A DNA stretch of 24,136 nt from a virus. Under the pieces are notes generated by a model that worked only from the letters and a program-made list of their open reading frames with translations, ran no database searches and was not told the DNA's origin. Of this stretch, positions 7,242 to 14,036 are shown in pieces. Both the position numbers and the translations under genes were made by a program. Within the stretch, counting starts at the first letter, position 1; each line of letters begins with the position of its first letter. The DNA lies in IMG/VR virus record IMGVR_UViG_3300033978_000764, positions 1 to 24,136 of that record. The stretch is one strand, 5' to 3'.

Positions 7242-8314
7242 TCCATCTCTGACAAGGGATGAGTCCGATCAGCGATGACGTGGCGCACGTCGCCGATTGC
7301 TGCGAACTGGCCGGAGATCTTCATCGTGTCGCCGGCCCGGGCCGACAGCCTCGTTTTGGTGAGGGCGATGTCGAACTCATAGAAGAGGCATTCCTCGCGA
7401 ATAAACGCATGGCCATTGGAGTGGCCTCGCCGGCCATCGGCCACCAGCAGGCGGATTGTGGCGGTGCTGCCGTGCCGGCTGAGCTGCTGCAGCCTGAGCA
7501 TCGCGGCGCCGGAGCTGACGCCAGGGCTGTAGGTGTTGCTCACCTCGCCAACGAACGAACCAGCGCCTGATGCCTGGCTGGCGATCACCGACCCAAAGGC
7601 CTCGCCGATCGCCTCGGTTTTGAGCATGCCGGCGTCGTCTTCCAGGTCCCATTCGAGAAGATCGGCTTGCCGTTTCCAGCCTCGCTCGTCCGCATCGGCG
7701 CCGGCCTCCTGGATCACCGCCGGCAGGGCCGGCACCAGATCGGCCAGCAGGCTCTCGGGCTCCTCGGGCCGGGGCAGGGCCAGGGCCAGGGCGAGCAGGG
7801 CCTCGGCGTAGCCGTTGCGGGTGCTGGCGACGCTGAGAATCAGCCGATCAAAGCCCACCAGCCGCAGGGGCAGCCGGCTCAGCTCGCCGCCGTTCACGGC
7901 AGACACCTCGAGGCTGTAGAAGGTGGCCCGCTCCAGCGCATCGCGGTGGATGAACACCGTGGCCTGCTGGGCAAAGCCCACCGTGCCGGCATGCTCCCAG
8001 AAGGTGGCGTTGTCGTCGGGCCCCCAGAACGGGGCATCGGCGCCGAGCCGGTGCGCGGTGGCCGGGCCTCCGGAGGCTGCATCGCCCCAGAAGGTGTGGC
8101 CATCGGGGCAGTTGGCGTAGCCGGTGCCGAGCACGTCGAGCGGCAGGCCCAGGGGAGCGGTGAGCAGCACCTGGTCGCCGTTGAGAAAGCCGGGCTCCTC
8201 CAACCGCAGGCGCACCACCGTGGCGGGCGCATCGATCACCGCATCGGTGAGCACCACCGCCGGCGGCCAGCTGCGGCTGAGGCTGAGGGTGCCGATCGTG
8301 CCGTCGATCGCCAT
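7232..8314 (-). CDS. Tail tip protein with a tail-tube-like C-terminal domain
   Basis: This 360-aa protein starts three bases after the stop of the preceding 132-aa gene. The N-terminal half is beta-rich and has repeated short FWG/FWE motifs (about residues 75-110). From about residue 210, a stretch beginning RGWKRQADLLEWDLEDDAG leads into a region (about 235-350) with alternating strands ending KISGQFAAIGDV. This is the kind of pattern seen at the end of phage tail-tube proteins. I read it as a structural protein of the tail tip or baseplate with a tube-like domain. It lies between another tube-like gene and the fibre, which fits a connector role. No enzymatic motif is visible. The tail-tube relationship is judged by eye and needs a profile search. 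Confidence 0.6.
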   Translation of the reverse strand: MAIDGTIGTLSLSRSWPPAVVLTDAVIDAPATVVRLRLEEPGFLNGDQVLLTAPLGLPLDVLGTGYANCPDGHTFWGDAASGGPATAHRLGADAPFWGPDDNATFWEHAGTVGFAQQATVFIHRDALERATFYSLEVSAVNGGELSRLPLRLVGFDRLILSVASTRNGYAEALLALALALPRPEEPESLLADLVPALPAVIQEAGADADERGWKRQADLLEWDLEDDAGMLKTEAIGEAFGSVIASQASGAGSFVGEVSNTYSPGVSSGAAMLRLQQLSRHGSTATIRLLVADGRRGHSNGHAFIREECLFYEFDIALTKTRLSARAGDTMKISGQFAAIGDVRHVIADRTHPLSEMDPA

Positions 8315-8317
8315 CGA

Positions 8318-8716
8318 TCAGAAGCGACCGCTCATGTCGCCGTTCACCCGCATGCTGAGCGAGCAGGCGATCAATTCGCGCACCCGCACGGGTGCACCGA
8401 GAGAGGCCGTCAGCACCTCCATCGTGAAATCTCCACGGGTGGAGCCTCGGCGGGTGACGATGCGCAGGGTGTCAAGGGCTTCGTTGTCGTCCCAGATGCT
8501 GTTGGCCATTGCGCATGCGGCGGCGTTGTCGGGGTCGTAGAGGAAGGTGCAGCTCAGCTGGGTGGAGCGCACCCCCTTGGCCACAGTGCCCGCGGCCTGT
8601 CCGATGCCTGTCGTTTCAAGCTCATCGCGGGAAACCGTGGGCGTTACATCTGTGATCTTCCCCACCAGCGAGCCGTTCCAGTACACATCACTCTGGGTCG
8701 TGTTCCTGACGCCCAT
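8318..8716 (-). CDS. Small tail-tube-like protein
   Basis: This 132-aa protein shows the features of short tail-tube proteins: an early strand with VYWNGSLVG, a DELETTGIG loop, a GVRSTQLSCTFLYDPDN segment, and a closing strand that ends NGDMSGRF. Tail-tube subunits form stacked hexameric rings around the tape measure. Here the gene lies downstream of the tail hub, not upstream of the chaperones, and a longer tube protein is already encoded at 22391-23401. It may therefore be a specialised ring at the tail tip or an accessory ring protein. The ATG at 8716 is the first possible start after an in-frame TGA; its ribosome binding site is weak. Confidence 0.65.
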   Translation of the reverse strand: MGVRNTTQSDVYWNGSLVGKITDVTPTVSRDELETTGIGQAAGTVAKGVRSTQLSCTFLYDPDNAAACAMANSIWDDNEALDTLRIVTRRGSTRGDFTMEVLTASLGAPVRVRELIACSLSMRVNGDMSGRF

Positions 8717-8743
8717 TTCTGGTTGGCTTCATACCTCATCAGG

Positions 8744-8756
8744 AGGCTAGGCAGGG
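8744..8756. repeat. 13-bp junction repeat, copy 2
   Basis: This is the second exact copy of AGGCTAGGCAGGG (first at 7229-7241). It lies within the 46-base gap 8717-8762, which holds no other feature that I can identify. Confidence 0.6.
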
Positions 8757-8762
8757 CCAGGC

Positions 8763-9182
8763 CTATGGACTGTTCTGCAGCCGTGCCTGGAGCTGCACCG
8801 GCAGGTTGCAGCGGCGGCGGTAGACCAGGCTTTGCTGCGGCGTGGGGGCGTCCTGCCCCACAGGCCAAAACCACTTCAGGCCCGCTCCGGTGGTAACCGA
8901 CTCGATGAAGGTCCGATCGGTGCTCGAGTAGCCGGCAAAGAGGATGTCGGGCAGGTCCAGGTCCAGTACGCCGGAATAGCTGGCGTGGAAGCTGGCGAGG
9001 ATCAAGGTGGCGGCGTCCGTGCGGATGTTGCTGAACTCCAGATCAAACACCCCCCGCACCGCCACCGTGCCCCAGAGGCGCTGGTCTTCAAAGCCGGCCT
9101 CGCTCATCGCGCTGGTCACCGGATGGCGGGGCATGGTGAACCTGAAGCCCGTGGGTTCGATGGCAGGGAAGGGGATACCCAT
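8763..9182 (-). CDS. Minor tail protein (tail tip)
   Basis: This 139-aa protein begins MGIPFPAIEPTGFRF. I chose ATG at 9182 because it shares one base with the hub stop (TGATG, 9184-9180), the same coupling seen at neighbouring gene junctions. A longer start at 9218 would overlap the hub gene by 37 bases. The protein is beta-rich, with an internal segment (about residues 40-75) of strand-forming residues and an Arg-rich stretch near the end (YRRRCNLPVQLQARLQ). In size and position it is like lambda gpM/gpL-type minor tail proteins. I do not recognise a specific family. It is probably a structural component that joins hub and tip. Confidence 0.7.
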   Translation of the reverse strand: MGIPFPAIEPTGFRFTMPRHPVTSAMSEAGFEDQRLWGTVAVRGVFDLEFSNIRTDAATLILASFHASYSGVLDLDLPDILFAGYSSTDRTFIESVTTGAGLKWFWPVGQDAPTPQQSLVYRRRCNLPVQLQARLQNSP

Positions 9183-12100
9183 CAGCCGCGGATCACCCAC
9201 GCACTCGGCGAATCCCAATCTAGGGAAATCAGCTGGCGGTTTTGCTCGTTGGTGGGCATGAGCACCGCCTCGATTTTCTGCCGGCCGTCATCGGTGGGGG
9301 TGACGCGCATCACCCGGAATGTCCGCACCTGGGGAGGGGCAGTACGGGTCCACTGGGTGCCCAGCAGGTTGCCGCGGGTGCCGCCGCCGCTCACCGTCAG
9401 GGTCTGAATGGTGGGACCCGGCGGTGTGGTGCCATCCCAGGCCAGCACCTGGTAGCTGCCGTCCTCGAGCGGTTCGGAGGCCACCAGGGTGCCATCGGGC
9501 AACACCGCGCCGTTTGACCAGAGGTCGTTGAGCTCCTCGTCGAAGGCCACCGCAATGTGATCCTCCGGCGCAATCGGCCGCAAGATGCCCGCGTAGGTGG
9601 TTTCAAAGCTGATCGGGTCTCCCACCAGCCGCCGCCAGCGGATCAGCAGTTTGGCCGCATCGATCAGATGCCAGCGATTGGTGCAGCTGGCCTTCATGTC
9701 CAGCGGCTCCACAGGGTCGCTGTCGCTGGCGGATGCCTCGCGGATCGTGATCTCCCGCACGGTGGAGAACACCCCGGGAGACAGCAGGTCGTCATTGCTG
9801 CGCTCCTCCCGGTACAGCCCGCTCACCTGGATCGGTCGCCGCTGGTCGTCGTCGCTGGTGGTGGACTGGAAGGTGCCTTTCTTGATGTTCTGAGCGGTGA
9901 ACAGGTCTTTGATCTCCACCGGATCAAACGACAACGCCGGCTTGAAATAGAACTTCCCATTCAGTTCATAGAACGCGAGCAAATGCAGGCTGGCCTGGTC
10001 TGCTGCCCACTGCCGCAGGTTCTCCGGCTCCGGCAAAGAACCATCAAAGAAATACCGTCGATCAAAGCACCACTGGGCGGAAGTCAGAAAACTGGGTGCG
10101 TCGATCTGTTCGGCGCTCACGTCCTGCCCAGCGCCAAATCGTGGGCTCAAAGCCAACCGAGAGAAGATGTCGGGCAGCAGATGGGTGGGGCCATCGCTGG
10201 CCTCGATGTAACGGGGGCAGATGTGGCCGCCGATGATCTGGGCTGAGAGCTGATTCACGCTCTGAAGCTCCAGGGCCGAGCGGATGTTTTGCCCTACCAG
10301 AGCAATGTTCGAGTAGCTGGGTGCGGTGGGGTTGGTCTCGATGATGTTCACATAGCCGATCTCATGCTCTGGCCCCTGGTTGGCGGTGCTTTGGATCTCG
10401 TCGTAAACAAAACTTTCCGCCAACTTCCCCCACGGATCGACAAGGTTTTCACCATCGCTCCAACCCAACCCCAAATCGGTCTTGCCAATGATGGCGGTGC
10501 CGGCCCAGTTGGTGGTGGGGCCGTTAATTTGCGTTGCAGTAATCACACCACTCCCATTGCTGGTGATGCTGACGGGAGCACCGTCAGCGGTGAGGCCGAG
10601 GTTAAATTCCGTCTCGGCTGGTTTGCTCACCACGAAATAGGTAGTGGAGCTGTTCAGCCCATTTGGCAGACTGCCGGTACTGGAAAGGGTCACACGGTTG
10701 CCAATCCGCGGTGCAGGCTCCCCGTCTTCAACCATCGCGAATTGGTTGAAGACAAATGGGTCGGCAGGGACTAGCTCAACTACGAAACTGCGGGTGGCGA
10801 TTACTGGGAACGGAGCAGAACCCCCGGGCTTGCCATTGGCCAAGGTGATCGGTCCCACTTCATAGCCGCTTCCCCGGTTGGTAACATTGATATTGGAACT
10901 GTTGAAGCCACCGGAGCTCGGCACGGTCACGGTGACCCGGCCGCCCAGGTCGATGCCGCCTTGCAACACCTGCACACCGGTGTAGACCCCAGGCACAGCC
11001 CCCACAGCAGCGGTGGTGGTGGTCAAGCCGGCCAGGGCGTCACGCCGATCCGGTTCGATGGAACGGAGATCAAAGCGCTTTTGGGTTCTGGCAAACGGCG
11101 CCTTGCCCAGGTAGCGCACCGTGCAATCGCCATCTACAACGGTCCGCAGGCTGGTTATGCGGCTGTCGAGTACAGCCAGCAGGCCAGTGGCGGTGCCGGA
11201 GCGAATCTCCCAGCCGCTGAGCGGTTCCAAACGGATCTGCGCACAGCGTGCATTGGCGGGCAACTCCAGCTGTATTTGATTGTTCTGGGCCTGCTGCGTC
11301 AGCCCCCGCACGCCATAGATGGTGGGCAACTCCACAAACGTCGCCTGGCCCTCGGGGCGATAGCTGAGGCGAAGGAACGAGTAGCGCTCCTCGGGGATAT
11401 TGATGGTTGCACCCCTGTACTGGGAAACCTTCGGCTTCTCGCCCGACGGCAGGTTTTCGCCCTCTTGCTGCCCACCAGCAAGGCGATTGATCTCCTGCAG
11501 GGTGGGACACTTGCGAAGGTTGGCGAAGCCGCTGGTACGCATCCCCAAGGTGCTGCGGATGCCAATCTCAATGATGCGTGCGGGCTTGGTCAGGGTGAAA
11601 TCGGCAATGGCACAGCGATGAAGGTGAGGGCGGCTGGTGCCAGTGGCGTAGCGGGGCCCGGAATCCACAGCGGACCAGTCCCAGTCCTGTTCAGGGCCAA
11701 CCCGCTCGGGGAACTGTTCGGTGCCAGTGGCAGCCGGATCAATCTCCGAGTTGGGCGTCACGTAGATCGTGCCGGCGCGCACCACCCGGAAACGGGCGGT
11801 GATGTTCTGGCCATCACCCACCGGCTCGTTGTCGGCGTTGGAGGAGAAGAGATCATTGGACGGTGTGCGCTGCTCCAGCACTGCCAAGCAGCTGCCGGCC
11901 TTGAACAGCTCTCCCACCTGCAGGGCATCATCAGCACTGCGTTGGCGTGCACTGATCGCCGCGGCCACATCAGTGCAGTTTTCGCGGTGCTTGATATTGC
12001 TGTCGGTGTTGGTCTTGTCGAACTTCAATCTGGTGTTGGCATCGCTACTTTTCGAGAGCAAGTAGTCGAACGTGGCACCGACGGGCAGGGTGACCAATCC

Positions 12101-13132
12101 ACTTGCCCCGCCGATTGAGGTGTCGACCACGCCGCTGCGGCCGGACCACATCCGCTTGGCCTTCCAGATTGAGCCGAGTGCCACCGGATCATCAACCGGA
12201 TCGATGGTCTGATTGCCGCTGCTGCCCCGTGGTTTGGTGGTGATCTGCCGTGTGGCCTGCATCTCGGGGTTTATCCGCAGGCCCAGCCCGTTGCCGATGG
12301 TGGCGTAGAGCCCGCAGGCGGTAGAGCTGCTGGGGCGTGCGGTTGCGCAGGCATCGGGGCGGATCACGCCGCCGGTGCTGCGCACCTGGAAGACATCGCC
12401 GCCGCCGTCGTTCTCCATGTTGCCGATGTCTTTGGCGGCAAGGCGGCCGGCAATGCGATCGGTGGAACGGATCCGCCCGCCGCCCAGGCGGGCGTAGACG
12501 GTGACGCGGGCGGCGGCCTCATTGGCGGCGGCGGTGCCGAGGTCGTAGGAGCGGAGGGGGTTGTTGCCGATGGCAAAGCCGGCCGAGTCGACCTCGGCCA
12601 TCGGCCCTTCGCCCAGCATGTAGAGCGCGCGAAAAAGCTGGCCGCCGTCAACGGCCACCAGTTGAGACCACAGGAGCTCCAGATCGACGCGGCAGCCGCC
12701 GTACCAGCCCGCGGGCCGGCCATTGAGGGCGGGCAAATACTCACGCCGGGCGAACACGATGGGGATGACACTGCCAAGCCGCGCCACCTCCTGGGTGGAA
12801 TCGAAGCCGGGCCGTGGGGCGTAGCGCGCGCTGCGGCTGATGTTGTCGGCCCGGTTGGTCTTGGAGATGAATCGCCCGGGCTGCCTCGGCTTGGGCGCCA
12901 ACAGAGTGGACAGCACCGTGTAGCCCGTTGAGAGGATGGTGGTGGCCAGCGAGATGATCGCCCAGGTAGCGGCGGGCGTTGGACCGCAGGTGGCCAGTGG
13001 CGGGTTCCGCGTGTATTCGATCGCCGCGGCCTGCTGCCGTTCGATCTGATAGCGCAGCAGCTGGTCTTCGCTCCAGCCGAGCAGCTCCGCCAGGTAGGCG
13101 TCGCCAGGAAGGGGGCGGGGATGGCGCGTCAC
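9182..13132 (-). CDS. Tail hub/tip attachment protein (gpJ-like)
   Basis: This 1316-aa central tail-tip protein closes the tail tube and links it to fibres. The GTG at 13132 overlaps the NlpC-like gene stop (GTGA); the 13267 start would lie deep inside that gene. A hydrophobic helix (about residues 55-78) precedes a gpJ-like N-terminus with RYAPRPGFDSTQEVARLG and IPIVFARREYLP (about 101-135). Residues 1001-1065 (AQWCFDRRYFFDG...LNGKFYFKP) match the gpJ/phage-tail_3 type core. The C-terminal domain (about 1235-1316) has FRVMRVTPTDDGRQKIEAVL, typical of the end of the hub core. Between about 714 and 880 lies what looks like an inserted beta-domain (NRGSGYEVGPI, LPNGLNSSTTYFVV) in slightly AT-richer DNA. 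Function by family is well supported. Confidence 0.85.
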   Translation of the reverse strand: MTRHPRPLPGDAYLAELLGWSEDQLLRYQIERQQAAAIEYTRNPPLATCGPTPAATWAIISLATTILSTGYTVLSTLLAPKPRQPGRFISKTNRADNISRSARYAPRPGFDSTQEVARLGSVIPIVFARREYLPALNGRPAGWYGGCRVDLELLWSQLVAVDGGQLFRALYMLGEGPMAEVDSAGFAIGNNPLRSYDLGTAAANEAAARVTVYARLGGGRIRSTDRIAGRLAAKDIGNMENDGGGDVFQVRSTGGVIRPDACATARPSSSTACGLYATIGNGLGLRINPEMQATRQITTKPRGSSGNQTIDPVDDPVALGSIWKAKRMWSGRSGVVDTSIGGASGLVTLPVGATFDYLLSKSSDANTRLKFDKTNTDSNIKHRENCTDVAAAISARQRSADDALQVGELFKAGSCLAVLEQRTPSNDLFSSNADNEPVGDGQNITARFRVVRAGTIYVTPNSEIDPAATGTEQFPERVGPEQDWDWSAVDSGPRYATGTSRPHLHRCAIADFTLTKPARIIEIGIRSTLGMRTSGFANLRKCPTLQEINRLAGGQQEGENLPSGEKPKVSQYRGATINIPEERYSFLRLSYRPEGQATFVELPTIYGVRGLTQQAQNNQIQLELPANARCAQIRLEPLSGWEIRSGTATGLLAVLDSRITSLRTVVDGDCTVRYLGKAPFARTQKRFDLRSIEPDRRDALAGLTTTTAAVGAVPGVYTGVQVLQGGIDLGGRVTVTVPSSGGFNSSNINVTNRGSGYEVGPITLANGKPGGSAPFPVIATRSFVVELVPADPFVFNQFAMVEDGEPAPRIGNRVTLSSTGSLPNGLNSSTTYFVVSKPAETEFNLGLTADGAPVSITSNGSGVITATQINGPTTNWAGTAIIGKTDLGLGWSDGENLVDPWGKLAESFVYDEIQSTANQGPEHEIGYVNIIETNPTAPSYSNIALVGQNIRSALELQSVNQLSAQIIGGHICPRYIEASDGPTHLLPDIFSRLALSPRFGAGQDVSAEQIDAPSFLTSAQWCFDRRYFFDGSLPEPENLRQWAADQASLHLLAFYELNGKFYFKPALSFDPVEIKDLFTAQNIKKGTFQSTTSDDDQRRPIQVSGLYREERSNDDLLSPGVFSTVREITIREASASDSDPVEPLDMKASCTNRWHLIDAAKLLIRWRRLVGDPISFETTYAGILRPIAPEDHIAVAFDEELNDLWSNGAVLPDGTLVASEPLEDGSYQVLAWDGTTPPGPTIQTLTVSGGGTRGNLLGTQWTRTAPPQVRTFRVMRVTPTDDGRQKIEAVLMPTNEQNRQLISLDWDSPSAWVIRG

Positions 13133-13572
13133 AGGATCAGGATGGGCGCGGTGGTGGATGGAGCCACAGGCAGGAAGTGAAACCAGCGGCGCACCTGGCA
13201 GGGCGCCAACGGCCTCCAGTGCACGCCCTGGCCCTGGCAGGTGGTGAGGATTCCACCGGCCACGCACACACCCAGGGCGATCGGTTCACCGTCGGCCAGC
13301 AGCGCCACGTCGAGGGGCATGGCGCCGGGCACCGGTGTGGTGATGGCGGCAAGCTCCTCGAGCAGTGGCCGCCAGCGGCCACGGCTGGCGGCCCGATACC
13401 ACTCCCGTTTGATCAGCGGCGGCCGGGGGGCGTCATAGAGGCCCAGCACGGCGATCGTGAGGCGCAAGCAGTCGGTGGCGCCATGGCGATCCGGATCCCC
13501 CCCCCAGCGGTAGGGGAGGCCCATGTACCGCAACCAGGGGGCGGTCCGTGAGGCGTGCTGTGGCATGGGCAT
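13129..13572 (-). CDS. NlpC/P60-like tail assembly protein (gpK-like), probably catalytically degenerate
   Basis: This 147-aa protein contains YRWGGDP...ATDCLRL (about residues 21-38), the signature around the nucleophilic Cys of NlpC/P60 cysteine peptidases. Lambda gpK and relatives carry this domain and lie next to the hub gene, as here. The strand that normally carries the catalytic His (HVGIY pattern) reads LGVCV, and the later LHA pattern reads TTC, so the His appears to be lost. The start shares one base with the upstream stop (TGATG) and the stop overlaps the hub GTG. It may be a structural descendant that helps assemble the tip and no longer cuts peptidoglycan. The fold assignment is good; inactivity is inferred. 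Confidence 0.75.
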   Translation of the reverse strand: MPMPQHASRTAPWLRYMGLPYRWGGDPDRHGATDCLRLTIAVLGLYDAPRPPLIKREWYRAASRGRWRPLLEELAAITTPVPGAMPLDVALLADGEPIALGVCVAGGILTTCQGQGVHWRPLAPCQVRRWFHFLPVAPSTTAPILIL

Positions 13573-14036
13573 CAGGCGATGAAGATGGAGCCGGTGTCTG
13601 GCAGCTGGCCCACCAGCTCAGTGGTGAGGCGGCGGCGGGGCGCATCACCACGGATGGCATCCAGCGGTGATGTGAGGGTGACCTTGATGTACTCGCGCCG
13701 CTCGATCGGGCCCAGCCGCCAGAGATGGCGCGAGAGGAGGCGGACATCGGTGCCGGCGGCCACGTCGCACAGCACCACATCGGCGCGGAGCTTCCAGCGG
13801 TTGGCGCGGGCCTCGGCCAGCACATTCAGCGCCAGCTGGTTGCGGTTCATCGCAAGCCGGCCCTCGGAGCGATCACCACCGCGGGCACCGGCCGAATCGG
13901 AAATTCGGAAGCCCATCGAGGTATGGGGCCGGCCGTCGTAGGTGCGCGTCTGCCCGGTGAAGAGGTTCTGCCAGGCGTAGCCGGGCACTGGCGCGCCATT
14001 GGCCTGGAAGGAGATGTAGGCGCAGATGGCGATCAT
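13572..14036 (-). CDS. Minor tail protein (gpL-like position)
   Basis: This 154-aa protein begins MIAICAYISF. Its start overlaps the tape measure stop by one base (TGATG) and its stop overlaps the next start in the same way. It lies between the tape measure and the NlpC/hub genes, the place of lambda gpM/gpL-type minor tail proteins. A segment with NLFTGQTRTYDGRPH and SMGFRISDSAG (about residues 24-50) and a regular strand pattern after residue 80 (LRADVVLCDV, IKVTLTSPLD) fit a beta-sandwich tip protein. I do not recognise a named family. It is probably a structural component of the distal tail. Confidence 0.75.
   Translation of the reverse strand: MIAICAYISFQANGAPVPGYAWQNLFTGQTRTYDGRPHTSMGFRISDSAGARGGDRSEGRLAMNRNQLALNVLAEARANRWKLRADVVLCDVAAGTDVRLLSRHLWRLGPIERREYIKVTLTSPLDAIRGDAPRRRLTTELVGQLPDTGSIFIA

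Noticed and set aside
7667-8896. 409-aa plus-strand ORF opposite three tail genes
   Set aside because: It spans several well-supported minus-strand genes and their junctions and has low-complexity Gly/Gln/His-rich content; it is best explained as a shadow.
10961-12118. 385-aa plus-strand ORF opposite the hub gene
   Set aside because: It lies entirely within the gpJ-like gene on the opposite strand and has no family features.
13133-13267. Upstream start for the hub gene at 13267
   Set aside because: It would overlap the NlpC-like gene by more than 130 bases; GTG 13132 gives a 4-base GTGA overlap like the neighbouring junctions.
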